Assembly (NCBI RefSeq): GCF_002944315.1 | Contig: NZ_CP024314.1 | Coordinates: 186,001-250,000, forward strand | Direction: 5' to 3' | DNA from: Rhizobium sp. NXC24 | GTDB lineage: Bacteria; Pseudomonadota; Alphaproteobacteria; Rhizobiales; Rhizobiaceae | DNA length: 64,000 bases | Shown: in pieces, positions 27,792 to 36,262 of the stretch | Position numbering within the stretch: position 1 is the first letter of the stretch | How the letters are laid out: every line of letters starts with the position of its first letter | Program-made: the position numbers and the translations under genes | Notes under the pieces: generated by a model | The model's database searches: none | What the model saw: only the letters and a program-made list of their open reading frames with translations | What the model was told of the DNA's origin: nothing

Positions 27792-28733
27792 TCAGATCGA
27801 GCGGACAAATTCCGGCAGGGCCTCGAAGAGATCGGCGACGAGGCCGTAGTCGGCGATCTGGAAGATCGGTGCCTCCTCGTCCTTGTTGATGGCGACGATG
27901 ACCTTACTATCCTTCATGCCGGCGAGATGCTGGATGGCACCGGATATGCCGCAGGCGATATAGAGCTGTGGTGCCACCACCTTGCCGGTCTGGCCGACCT
28001 GCCAGTCGTTCGGGGCATAGCCGGCATCGACGGCCGCGCGGCTTGCGCCGACGGCAGCCCCGAGCTTGTCGGCGACGGGAAGGATGACTTCCTTGAACTT
28101 TTCCGCCGACCCCAACGCGCGGCCACCGGAGATGATGATCTTCGCCGAGGTGAGTTCCGGACGGTCGGACGCCGACAGCGCATCGGCGACGAAGCTGGAC
28201 AGGCCGGGATTGGCGACCGCCGGGATTGCTTCGATCGTGGCCGAACCACCGTCTGCGGCAGAGGCGAAGGAAGCGGTGCGCACGGTGATCACGCGTCTGG
28301 CATCGGTCGACTGCACCGTCTGGATGGCATTGCCGGCATAGATCGGCCGCTTGAAGGTATCGGCGGAGACCACCTCGATGATTTCCGAGACCTGGGCGAC
28401 ATCGAGCAAAGCGGCGACACGCGGCATGACATTCTTGCCGACGGAGGTGGCCGCCGTCAGGATGGTGTCATAGCTGCCGGCCAGCGCCACGATGAGATCG
28501 GCAAGCGGTTCTGCGAGATTGTTGGCAAGCGCGTCACTTTCGGCCAGCAGCACCTTGGAGACGCCAGAGAGTTTCGCTGCCTGCTCGGCAGCCGGTCTAG
28601 CGTCCTTACCGGCGACGAGGATGTGCACGTCGCTTCCCGTTCCCTGGGCGATCTGGGTCGCCGCCGTCAGCGCCTTGGCGGTCTGGTCGGAAAGGTGGTT
28701 GCTATCATGATCAGCCAGAAGAAGAATGGCCAT
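27792..28733 (-). CDS. etfA: Electron transfer flavoprotein alpha subunit
   Basis: 313 residues. The C-terminal FAD domain has the ETF-alpha signature: [19 protein letters not shown] and [22 protein letters not shown]. The N-terminal domain is the Rossmann-like part that packs on the beta subunit. With EtfB it carries electrons from flavin dehydrogenases to ETF-quinone oxidoreductase. It is the last gene of the liv-ALDH-etfB-etfA unit, 27 bases after etfB. Because rhizobia usually carry a housekeeping etfBA (and fixBA), this copy is probably dedicated to the catabolic flavoproteins encoded at 42-49 kb. Confidence 0.95.
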   Translation of the reverse strand: MAILLLADHDSNHLSDQTAKALTAATQIAQGTGSDVHILVAGKDARPAAEQAAKLSGVSKVLLAESDALANNLAEPLADLIVALAGSYDTILTAATSVGKNVMPRVAALLDVAQVSEIIEVVSADTFKRPIYAGNAIQTVQSTDARRVITVRTASFASAADGGSATIEAIPAVANPGLSSFVADALSASDRPELTSAKIIISGGRALGSAEKFKEVILPVADKLGAAVGASRAAVDAGYAPNDWQVGQTGKVVAPQLYIACGISGAIQHLAGMKDSKVIVAINKDEEAPIFQIADYGLVADLFEALPEFVRSI

Positions 28734-28760
28734 GGTGTCTAACTCCTCGTTCGGACTGGA

Positions 28761-29510
28761 TTACAGCACGCCGGCTTCGGTCTTGAGTTTTTCGACCAGC
28801 TCGGCCACCGACTTGACCTTGACGCCCGCCTTGCGGCCCGACGGCTCCTCGGTCTTCAGCACCTTCAGGCGCGGTTCGGTGGAGACGCCGAAATCGGCCG
28901 GGCTCTTCTTGTCGAGCGGCTTCTTCTTCGCCTTCATGATGTTCGGCAGCGAGGCATAACGCGGTTCGTTGAGGCGCAGGTCCGTCGTGACCACCGCCGG
29001 CAGCTTGACCTCGATCGTCTGCAGGCCACCATCGACCTCGCGGGTGACAGTCGCCTTGCCATCGCCGATCTCGATCTTCGAGGCAAAGGTTGCCTGCGCC
29101 GAACCGAGCAGCGCCGCCAGCATCTGGCCGGTCTGGTTGCTATCATCATCGATCGCCTGCTTGCCGACGATGATCAGGCCGGGCTGTTCGGCCTCGGCCA
29201 CGCCTTTCAGGATCTTCGCCACCGCCAGCGGCTCGACTTGATCGTCGGTCTCGACCAGGATGGCACGATCGGCACCCATGGCGAGCGCCGTCCGCAGCGT
29301 CTCCTCGGCCTTGGCCGGGCCGATCGATACCACCACCACCTCCTCGGCCTTGCCGGCCTCCTTCAGCCGCAGCGCTTCCTCGACCGAGATCTCGTCGAAT
29401 GGGTTCATCGACATCTTCACATTCGCAAGCTCGACACCCGTGCCATCCGCCTTCACGCGGATCTTCACGTTGTAATCAACCACCCGCTTCACCGGGACGA
29501 GAATCTTCAT
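28761..29510 (-). CDS. etfB: Electron transfer flavoprotein beta subunit
   Basis: 249 residues. It begins [19 protein letters not shown] and contains the ETF-beta signature V-A-E-A-E...[17 protein letters not shown] that binds AMP and docks partners; the recognition-loop leucine region lies within [18 protein letters not shown]. Start ATG 29510 is preferred to the GTG just before it (29513); AAGGA lies upstream. It begins 11 bases after the aldehyde dehydrogenase stop, so it belongs to the same transcript. Confidence 0.95.
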   Translation of the reverse strand: MKILVPVKRVVDYNVKIRVKADGTGVELANVKMSMNPFDEISVEEALRLKEAGKAEEVVVVSIGPAKAEETLRTALAMGADRAILVETDDQVEPLAVAKILKGVAEAEQPGLIIVGKQAIDDDSNQTGQMLAALLGSAQATFASKIEIGDGKATVTREVDGGLQTIEVKLPAVVTTDLRLNEPRYASLPNIMKAKKKPLDKKSPADFGVSTEPRLKVLKTEEPSGRKAGVKVKSVAELVEKLKTEAGVL

Positions 29511-29521
29511 CACATATTTCC

Positions 29522-30952
29522 TTATGCGAGCGTGTAGGCGGTCTTGACCGAGGTATAGAATTCCGCCGCGTATCGGCCCTGTTCACGCGGCCCATAGGAC
29601 GAGCCTTTTCGTCCGCCGAATGGTACGTGGAAGTCGACACCGGCGGTTGGAAGGTTGACCATCACCATTCCGGCCTCCGAGTTTCGTTTGAAATGGGTCG
29701 CATATTTCAGGCTGGTCGTCGCAATGCCGGAGGACAGGCCGAAATTGGTGTCATTTGCGACCGCAAGTGCCTCCTCGTAGTCCTTCACCCTGATGACTGC
29801 AGCGACAGGGCCAAATATTTCTTCGCGCGCAATCCGCATCTGATTGGTGGCTTCGGTGAACAAGGCCGGCTGCAGATAGAAGCCGGGCGTGCTTCGTTCC
29901 AGTTGCTCGCCACCGAATGCAAGCTTTGCGCCTTCCCGACGCCCGATATCGATATATTCCACATCCTGCTTCAATTGGCTTTCGTCGACGACCGGGCCGA
30001 TATGAGTGCCGCCCTTGAGGGCATCATCAATAACGAGTCCCTTCATGCGTTCCGTCAACGCGGCGACAAAGCGGTCATGGATGCCTTCCGTCACGATCAG
30101 GCGGGAGGACGCGGTGCATCGCTGGCCTGTCGAGAAAAAGGAAGAGTTGGCGGCTGCTTCGACGGCGACGGAAAGGTCTGCATCGTCCAAAACCACAAAC
30201 GGATTTTTGCCGCCCATCTCGAGCTGGAACTTCCTGTTATGCTCGATGGACGACAATGCGACGCGTTTGCCGGTCCCTACCGATCCGGTGAATGTCAGAG
30301 CGTTCACGTCGGGGCTGTCGAGCATGGTTTGCCCAACCACGCTGCCGCGGCCCATGACCAGATTGATGACACCGGCTGGCGCGCCGGCACGATGAATGAT
30401 GTCGACGAGCGCCCAGGCGCAACCCGGCACCAGGTCGGCCGGTTTCAAGACGACGGTGTTGCCGTAAGCTAGTGCCGGAGCGATTTTCCAAGCGGGAATC
30501 GCAATTGGAAAGTTCCAGGGTGTAATCACCCCGACGACACCAACCGGTTCACGGGTGATCTCGACACCGATGCCGGGCCGAACCGAAGGAAGGATTTCGC
30601 CTGAAAGCCGCAGCACTTCACCGGCAAAGAAATCGAAGATCTGTCCCGCGCGGGTCACCTCTCCAATCGCCTCGGGAAGAGTCTTGCCTTCCTCTTGGGC
30701 GAGGAGCCGGCCAAGTTCTTCCTTCCGGGCCACGATTTCGTCGCCCGTCTTCTTCAAGACGGCATGACGCTCCAGGATCGGCGAACGCGACCAGGCTGGG
30801 AACGCCGTCTTTGCCGCAGCGATCGCGGCCCTGGTATCATCAGCGCTCGCGCGAGCATATTCCCCGACACTCTCGTTGGTGTTGGATGGGTTGATGTTTG
30901 CAGACGCGTCGCCCGCAACCCATTCACCGGCAATCAGATTCTTGTGCAGCAT
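29522..30952 (-). CDS. Aldehyde dehydrogenase (2-oxoglutarate-semialdehyde type)
   Basis: 476 residues. PWNFP, the base Glu in LEMGGKNP and the catalytic Cys in [13 protein letters not shown] are all present; near the end [13 protein letters not shown] and [16 protein letters not shown] match the 2-oxoglutarate-semialdehyde/succinate-semialdehyde group. Start ATG 30952 lies 14 bases after livF; a TTG at 30970 overlapping the livF stop is the alternative. It is embedded between a branched-chain-amino-acid-type transporter and etfBA, so its substrate should be an aldehyde formed from the imported compound. Specificity is inference. Confidence 0.9.
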   Translation of the reverse strand: MLHKNLIAGEWVAGDASANINPSNTNESVGEYARASADDTRAAIAAAKTAFPAWSRSPILERHAVLKKTGDEIVARKEELGRLLAQEEGKTLPEAIGEVTRAGQIFDFFAGEVLRLSGEILPSVRPGIGVEITREPVGVVGVITPWNFPIAIPAWKIAPALAYGNTVVLKPADLVPGCAWALVDIIHRAGAPAGVINLVMGRGSVVGQTMLDSPDVNALTFTGSVGTGKRVALSSIEHNRKFQLEMGGKNPFVVLDDADLSVAVEAAANSSFFSTGQRCTASSRLIVTEGIHDRFVAALTERMKGLVIDDALKGGTHIGPVVDESQLKQDVEYIDIGRREGAKLAFGGEQLERSTPGFYLQPALFTEATNQMRIAREEIFGPVAAVIRVKDYEEALAVANDTNFGLSSGIATTSLKYATHFKRNSEAGMVMVNLPTAGVDFHVPFGGRKGSSYGPREQGRYAAEFYTSVKTAYTLA

Positions 30953-30966
30953 GGAGATGGTTCCGT

Positions 30967-31701
30967 TCAATGCAGTCCGAGATAGGCCTTGCGGACTTCC
31001 TGGTTGTCGAGAAGAGAGGCGCTCTCGCCGGAAAGGTGGATCTTCCCGTTCACCATGACATAGGCTCGCTGCGAGAGCTTGAGCGCGTGATTGGCATTTT
31101 GCTCGACCAGAAAGATCGTCTTGCCCATGGATGCGATCTCGCGCAGCACCTCGAATACGCGCTTCACTACGAGAGGCGCCAGTCCGAGCGAGGGCTCGTC
31201 GAATAGGATCAATTCGGGGCGAGCCATCATTGCCCGGGCAATTGCGAGCATCTGTTGTTCACCGCCCGACATCGTACCGGCTGTCTGGTTGCGACGTTCC
31301 TTGAGGCGAGGAAAGAGTTCGAACATGGTCGTTCGATCGTCCTCGAAATAGGCCATGCCGATGGGTGTCGTGCCCATCATCATGTTCTCTTCCACGGTCA
31401 TTTCCTGATAGATCTGGCGACCCTCCGGAACGAGCGCGATGCCGCGGCGGGAAATCCTGTTCGTCGGTATGCGCGAGATGTCCTCGCCGCGATGTAAAAT
31501 CCTGCCGGAAGAGGCGCGCGGCGCGCCGAAAATCGATGATAGCAATGTCGTTTTGCCTGCCCCGTTTGCGCCGATCAGGCTGACGATCTCGCCCTCGAAA
31601 ATGTTGACATCAACCGCTTTCAGGGCTTCGACCGGGCCGTAATGAGCATGGACGGCAACAAATTCCAGAAGCGGTATCTTTATACCGGAAGGCTGGCTCA
31701 T
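30967..31701 (-). CDS. livF: Branched-chain amino acid-type ABC transporter ATPase LivF
   Basis: 244 residues. Walker A GANGAGKTT (about 42-50), signature MSGGEQQMLAIARA, Walker B LILFDEPSLGLAP and the LivF-specific block after it (FLVEQNANHALKLSQRAYVM). Short HAAT-family ATPase without TOBE domain. It overlaps livG by four bases (ATGA). It acts at the inner face of the membrane with LivG, LivH and LivM. These importers take up many amino acids and derivatives, not only branched-chain ones. Confidence 0.95.
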   Translation of the reverse strand: MSQPSGIKIPLLEFVAVHAHYGPVEALKAVDVNIFEGEIVSLIGANGAGKTTLLSSIFGAPRASSGRILHRGEDISRIPTNRISRRGIALVPEGRQIYQEMTVEENMMMGTTPIGMAYFEDDRTTMFELFPRLKERRNQTAGTMSGGEQQMLAIARAMMARPELILFDEPSLGLAPLVVKRVFEVLREIASMGKTIFLVEQNANHALKLSQRAYVMVNGKIHLSGESASLLDNQEVRKAYLGLH

Positions 31702-32516
31702 GCTTGCACCTCCTCTTCACTGACACCCAGATAGGCCGCAACCACAGCGGGATCGTTGGCGACATGCGCGGGCGTGCCGTCGGAGATGACCTCTCCGTGG
31801 TCGAGTACGACGATATGGTTGGAAATGCGCATGACCAGGCTCATGTCGTGCTCGATGACGAGAACTGTTTGGCCGTGTTCGTTGCAGAGCCGTTGGATGA
31901 CCTCGGACAGATCCCGTGTTTCGGAGGGATTGAGGCCGGCGGCGGGTTCGTCGAGGCAGATCAGCCTCGGCGCAGTGCACATCGCCCGAGCGATCTCGAG
32001 CCGTCGCTGGCGACCGTAAGGAAGCTCGGCCGCGAGGCGATTGGCATCCTCGACTAGGCTCATCTGCTCGAGCCAATAGTAGGCGCGATCCACCGCTTCG
32101 CGTTCGGCTCTCCGGAACCCCGGGGTGAAAAAGACGCCGCTCAGAAGATTGTTGCGTGTCGCAAGGTGCTGAGCGACGAGGAGGTTTTCGACGACCGACA
32201 TCTCCTTGAACAGACGGATGTTCTGAAATGTCCTCGCGATGCCGGCGCGCGTTACGAGATGCGAGCCGCCGGAAATCGGTTTTGTGACCAACTCGCCGAT
32301 GTCCTCTGCACCATTAGTTCCGTTCAGGACGATCCGGCCCTCGCTTGCGCGATAGAACCCGGTAATGCAGTTGAACATCGTCGTTTTGCCGGCTCCGTTG
32401 GGGCCGATCAGCGCCGTAATCGAACCTCGTTCGACGCGGAAGCTGACATTGCGGTTGGCGATGATGCCGCCAAAACGCATCGTGACATTTTGAACGTCCA
32501 GTATGGGCTCACTCAT
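31698..32516 (-). CDS. livG: Branched-chain amino acid-type ABC transporter ATPase LivG
   Basis: 272 residues from ATG 32516, which overlaps the livM stop as ATGA; the frame extends further up to 32627 but only mirrors livM. Walker A GPNGAGKTT, GFYRASEGRI, signature after LPYGRQRRLEIARA, Walker B LICLDEPAAGLNP, switch region VIEHDMSLVMRISNHIVVLDHG. The long insert before the signature is typical of LivG. Partner of LivF in an HAAT-family importer. Confidence 0.95.
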   Translation of the reverse strand: MSEPILDVQNVTMRFGGIIANRNVSFRVERGSITALIGPNGAGKTTMFNCITGFYRASEGRIVLNGTNGAEDIGELVTKPISGGSHLVTRAGIARTFQNIRLFKEMSVVENLLVAQHLATRNNLLSGVFFTPGFRRAEREAVDRAYYWLEQMSLVEDANRLAAELPYGRQRRLEIARAMCTAPRLICLDEPAAGLNPSETRDLSEVIQRLCNEHGQTVLVIEHDMSLVMRISNHIVVLDHGEVISDGTPAHVANDPAVVAAYLGVSEEEVQA

Positions 32517-33823
32517 CGTCTCGCCTCCAATTGGGTCTGGAGGGGCATTTCGGCGCTGCTCGCTTCCATCCTGGTGCTCGGGAAGAATGCCGGGCGTTTG
32601 ATCCGAACCAGGCCGCGCGGCTTCCAAATCATCATCACGACCATGAGGACGCCGAACACCAGAACGCGATATTCCGCGAACTCTCGCAGCATTTCCGGCA
32701 GGACGGTCAGCACGAGAGCGGCAAGGATGACGCCGATGGTTGATCCAAGGCCGCCAAGGACAACGATGGCAAGGATGAGGGCCGATTCGAAGAAGGTGAA
32801 GGACGTCGGATTGACGAAGCCTTGGTGGACGGCGAAGAAGACACCGGCAAGCCCGCCAGTCGATGCGCCGAGCATGAAGGCGGTGAGCTTCGTGAAGACG
32901 TGGTTTACCCCCAGAGAGCGGCAGGCGACCTCATCTTCGCGCAGCGCTTCCCACATGCGCCCAAGCGGCATGACGCGAAGCCGCTCGACTACATAGATGA
33001 CCATGCAGACGGCAAGGAAAAGTACGAGGTAGATGAACCAGAATTTGTAGTCCGCGCTGTAAGGAATGCCCAAATATTCATGCAGCGGAACGCCGCCTTG
33101 TTTTGCGGTGCGGGTGAATTCCAGGCCGAGGATTGTCGGCGGCGGAACGGGAGCGCCGTTTGGACCTCCGGTGAAATCGCCCCAATTGTTCAATATGAGA
33201 CGGATGATCTCGCCAAACCCCAGCGTCACGATGGCAAGATAGTCGCCGTGCATCTTCAGCACGGGAAAGGCTAGGATCATCCCGCAGAGGCCGGCAAGGA
33301 ACGGGGCTATGATCAAAGCCGTCCAGAATCCGAAGCCGACATATTGCGAGCCAAGTGCAAGCAGGTAAGCGCCGACTGCGTAAAAGGCCACAAATCCAAG
33401 ATCGAGCAGACCTGCGAGACCTACGACGATATTCAATCCCAGGCCGAGCAGGCAGTAGATCAGCGCCAGTATGGCGACGCCGAGAAAGTACTTGTCCGCG
33501 ACGAAGGGGAGGCTCAGTCCTGCAAGGAGCAGGACAGCGAGAAGCAGCACCGGCGATTTTTCCTTGCCGGTCATGACCGTGACGCCGGCATTATTTCCGG
33601 CAAAGCGTTGCCTGAATCCCTTGCCCAATCTGCTGGACTGGAAAACCGAGATCGCAAGACGTCCAAGCGTGACGATTGCCGCCAATGTGACCGCCCGCAT
33701 CAGTTGGTTTTGGAAGGAGAAGCCCTCCAGAACCAGTCCGGAGATCGGGCCGAACAGAACGATGCAAACGGTAAATGTGAGAAGCGCTTCCTTGGCAAGC
33801 GCAACTAGCCTGTGGGGTTTCAT
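32513..33823 (-). CDS. livM: Branched-chain amino acid-type ABC transporter permease LivM
   Basis: 436 residues from ATG 33823 (AGGAG nine bases upstream); longer upstream frame belongs to the livH region. About ten membrane helices. Family blocks include GLGLNIVVGLAGLLDLG, KMHGDYLAIVTLGFGEIIR, TGGPNG and WEALREDEVACRSLG (ATPase contact), then GGLGSTIG. The N-terminal 110 residues before the core, with two or three extra helices and a basic loop, match the longer LivM type. It follows livH by 17 bases. Confidence 0.94.
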   Translation of the reverse strand: MKPHRLVALAKEALLTFTVCIVLFGPISGLVLEGFSFQNQLMRAVTLAAIVTLGRLAISVFQSSRLGKGFRQRFAGNNAGVTVMTGKEKSPVLLLAVLLLAGLSLPFVADKYFLGVAILALIYCLLGLGLNIVVGLAGLLDLGFVAFYAVGAYLLALGSQYVGFGFWTALIIAPFLAGLCGMILAFPVLKMHGDYLAIVTLGFGEIIRLILNNWGDFTGGPNGAPVPPPTILGLEFTRTAKQGGVPLHEYLGIPYSADYKFWFIYLVLFLAVCMVIYVVERLRVMPLGRMWEALREDEVACRSLGVNHVFTKLTAFMLGASTGGLAGVFFAVHQGFVNPTSFTFFESALILAIVVLGGLGSTIGVILAALVLTVLPEMLREFAEYRVLVFGVLMVVMMIWKPRGLVRIKRPAFFPSTRMEASSAEMPLQTQLEARR

Positions 33824-33840
33824 GTTGCCTGGCTCCTCAT

Positions 33841-34758
33841 TTAGACTTTCTGGATTTCCGGGCGGCCCAGAAGGCCGGAGGGACGGAAAAACAGCAGGAT
33901 GATGAGCAGCGCGAAGGCAAAGACGTCCTTGTAGTCGGTACTGACGTAACCGGCGAAAAGGGCTTCTGTTAATCCAAGCAGCACTCCGCCCAGCACGGCA
34001 CCCGGCAGCGATCCGATCCCGCCGAGAACGGCGGCGGTGAACGCCTTGATACCCATGACGAAGCCGATGAAGAAATTGAAAGAGCCATAGTTGAAGGTGA
34101 CGAGCGTTCCGCCGACAGCGGCAGTCGCCGCACCGATAACGAAGATCGTCGAGATGATGCGGTCGGTATTGACGCCAAGAACGGCCGAGATGCGGATATT
34201 CTGCTGGGTCGCCCGGCATTCGCGCCCAATTCGCGTGTAGTTGATCACGTAGGTCAGAATTCCCATGGCGATCAATGAGGCGAACAGGATCACGGTCTGC
34301 ATATAGGTGATCTGCGCAAAATGGGTGTCATCGCCGAAGCGGAACGCGCCTTGAATGAGGGTCGGCACTCCCTGGTCTCGCGCACCCTGAGCGATCTGGA
34401 CATAGCTCTGCAGCATGAGCGAAATTCCGATCGCCGAGATGAGTGGCGCGAGCTTGGTCGAGCCGCGCAGCGGCCGATAAGCGACACGTTCGATCGTCCA
34501 GCCATAGACGGCGGTGATGGCGCAGCTAATGACGAGCACCGTGATCAGCGCGAACGGAACGGATTGAACGCCGAAGAAGCTGAGCACCGCCAGGACGATA
34601 GCGGCAATGTAGGCAGAGACCATGTAGACGTCGCCATGGGCGAAGTTGATCATGCGGATGACACCATAGACCATGGTGTATCCCACGGCGATCAGGCCGT
34701 AGATCGTCCCCAGCGTAATGCCGTTGAACAATTGTTGAACCAGGATGTAAAAGTCCAT
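33841..34758 (-). CDS. livH: Branched-chain amino acid-type ABC transporter permease LivH
   Basis: 305 residues, about eight membrane helices. It begins with FVQQLFNGITLGTIYGLIAVGYTMVYG-like LivH sequence (residues 7-32) and has MINFAHGDVYM, RVAYRPLRG, the ATPase-contact block ECRATQQNIRISAVLGVN and GGIGSLPGAVLGG. Forms the translocation pore with LivM. Separated from the binding-protein gene by 76 bases containing a strong inverted repeat. Confidence 0.95.
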   Translation of the reverse strand: MDFYILVQQLFNGITLGTIYGLIAVGYTMVYGVIRMINFAHGDVYMVSAYIAAIVLAVLSFFGVQSVPFALITVLVISCAITAVYGWTIERVAYRPLRGSTKLAPLISAIGISLMLQSYVQIAQGARDQGVPTLIQGAFRFGDDTHFAQITYMQTVILFASLIAMGILTYVINYTRIGRECRATQQNIRISAVLGVNTDRIISTIFVIGAATAAVGGTLVTFNYGSFNFFIGFVMGIKAFTAAVLGGIGSLPGAVLGGVLLGLTEALFAGYVSTDYKDVFAFALLIILLFFRPSGLLGRPEIQKV

Positions 34759-34794
34759 GGCGAACCCCTCTTATGTTTTTTAGGGCATGGATGA

Positions 34795-34821
34795 GCGCGC
34801 CGGACCGATGATCCGGCGCGC
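34795..34821 (-). repeat. Intercistronic hairpin between livK-like and livH genes
   Basis: A perfect 10-bp inverted repeat (GCGCGCCGGA / TCCGGCGCGC) with a 7-base loop directly after the binding-protein gene. Probably an mRNA-stabilising stem that keeps the binding protein in excess; partial termination is possible. Confidence 0.65.
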
Positions 34822-34834
34822 AGGCAAAGCTGCC

Positions 34835-35950
34835 TTACTTCACGAGAACGGGGGTTCCCTTGTCGTCGAAGTTGTAGAAGACGAACTTGAAGTCCTTGAT
34901 GTCGCCCTTCTTGTCCCACGTGACCTTGCCGATCGCGGAATCAACGGTGTTGGTGCGCAGCCAAGCGGCCTGAGCCTTCAGGTCTTCGCCGGCCTTGAGC
35001 GCGGCAACGATTGCCTGAGCGTTCGCGTAGCCATACAGGACATAGTTTGCCGGGGTGATGTTCGCCTTCTTCAGCGCATCCTGAACGCCCTTCGTGGAGG
35101 GGTCTTCCAGCGGATCGGGTGTCGCCGAGTAGTAGACATTCTTCAGGTTCGCCGGGCCGCCGGCGGCGGAGACAAGTTCCGCCTGCGCGAAGGCGTCACC
35201 GGTGACGAATACGACATCGACGCCCTGTTCCTTAAGCTGGCGAACAAGCGGCCCGCCTTCCGGGATGAGGCCACCAAAGTAGACCGCGTTTGCGCCGGAG
35301 CTCTTGATCTTGGTGACAAGCGCGTTGAAGTCGCGCTCCCCGCGCGTCAAGCCTTCATAAAGGACCGGCTTGATGCCGCGTGCTTCGATGGTCTTCTTGA
35401 CTGCATCCACCAGGCCCTGACCGTAGGTGTCCTTGTCGTGGATGAGAGCGATCTTGTCACGCTTCAGCGTATCCAGAATGAAGCTGCCGGCGACGACCGC
35501 CTGCTGGTCGTCACGACCGCAGCCACGGAACAGATTGTCAAAACCGCGATCGGTGACCGTCGGGTTGGTCGAGGACGGCGTCATTTCCAGAATGCCGGCA
35601 TCGTTATAGACCTCGGATGCCGGGATTGTGCTGGACGAGCAGAAATGTCCGATCACGGCGTTTACCTTGTCCTGATCGACGAAGCGGTTGGCAACCGCGA
35701 CGGCCTGCTTGGGTTCGCAGGCGTCATCGCCCTTCACCAGCTCGATCTTTTTGCCGTTGATGCCGCCGGCAGCATTTACGTCATTGATATAGGCCGACAC
35801 CCCGTTGAACACCTGTTCGCCGAAGGTGGCGTTTGCGCCCGTGAATGGTCCGGCGACGCCGATCTTGATCGTGTCTGCCGCCAAGGCGTTGGAGAAGAGC
35901 AGGGCGGACGTGAGCATGGTCGCCGTCAAGAGCCTGGAAATCGATTTCAT
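34835..35950 (-). CDS. Branched-chain amino acid-type periplasmic binding protein (LivK family)
   Basis: 371 residues. Signal peptide MKSISRLLTATMLTSALLFSNALAA with cleavage near residue 24, then DTIKIGVAGPFTGANATFGEQ, the start of Leu/Ile/Val-type periplasmic binding domains. Two-lobe fold with the family blocks NAVIGHFCSSSTIPAS, HDKDTYGQGL and NYVLYGYANAQAI. ATG 35950 is the start; the frame is open to 36019 without a signal-peptide-compatible codon. First gene of the liv-ALDH-etfBA unit, divergent from hyuA; the ligand is unknown but should be the substrate of the HyuAB-containing pathway. Confidence 0.93.
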   Translation of the reverse strand: MKSISRLLTATMLTSALLFSNALAADTIKIGVAGPFTGANATFGEQVFNGVSAYINDVNAAGGINGKKIELVKGDDACEPKQAVAVANRFVDQDKVNAVIGHFCSSSTIPASEVYNDAGILEMTPSSTNPTVTDRGFDNLFRGCGRDDQQAVVAGSFILDTLKRDKIALIHDKDTYGQGLVDAVKKTIEARGIKPVLYEGLTRGERDFNALVTKIKSSGANAVYFGGLIPEGGPLVRQLKEQGVDVVFVTGDAFAQAELVSAAGGPANLKNVYYSATPDPLEDPSTKGVQDALKKANITPANYVLYGYANAQAIVAALKAGEDLKAQAAWLRTNTVDSAIGKVTWDKKGDIKDFKFVFYNFDDKGTPVLVK

Positions 35951-36262
35951 GGAATTTTCCCTCTGGTTGAAGCTACTTCGTTCAGGTTGATCAGATGCGG
36001 GTTCAGCCCGCATTCGCATGTTATTGAATCGAGGAACTGCCTAATTTTATTAGCTAATTCTCGCTTTTTGGAGTTCGGGGCTTGGCGCTTTTCGCAGCGT
36101 TTTTAGCCCTCTTCCCAGTTGACAGTTATATGATAAGTGACATATACGAAGAACGTCAAGCGGAAATGTTGCGGCACCGCTTGTCGTGGAGGAGAATGCG
36201 CAGACGCACGGCCGCATGGTTGCGGTCTCAACCGGATCTGACGCTTCGGGCGGAAGACAAAA
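35951..36262. promoter_or_regulatory. Divergent control region between liv-etf and hyu operons
   Basis: 312 bases with no gene. It must hold the promoters of both operons. An AT-rich segment with TTGACA and the inverted-repeat element (36119-36148) lies toward the hyuA side; the half next to the binding-protein gene is AT-rich around 36040-36060. Confidence 0.65.
36119..36148 (+). promoter_or_regulatory. Predicted promoter of hyuA with overlapping operator
   Basis: TTGACA at 36119-36124 and TATACG at 36143-36148, 18 bases apart, form a sigma-70-like promoter. Between them lies TATATG-N8-CATATA (36127-36146), a perfect 6-bp inverted repeat. The core ATAAGTGA recurs near 48929, and a related sequence lies upstream of the GntR gene at 45801-45820. 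An operator inside the promoter suggests repression by that GntR protein (inference). Confidence 0.6.

Noticed and set aside
33824..34219. Apparent N-terminal extension of LivM
   Set aside because: It overlaps livH in another frame and lacks LivM features; ATG 33823 has a good ribosome-binding site.
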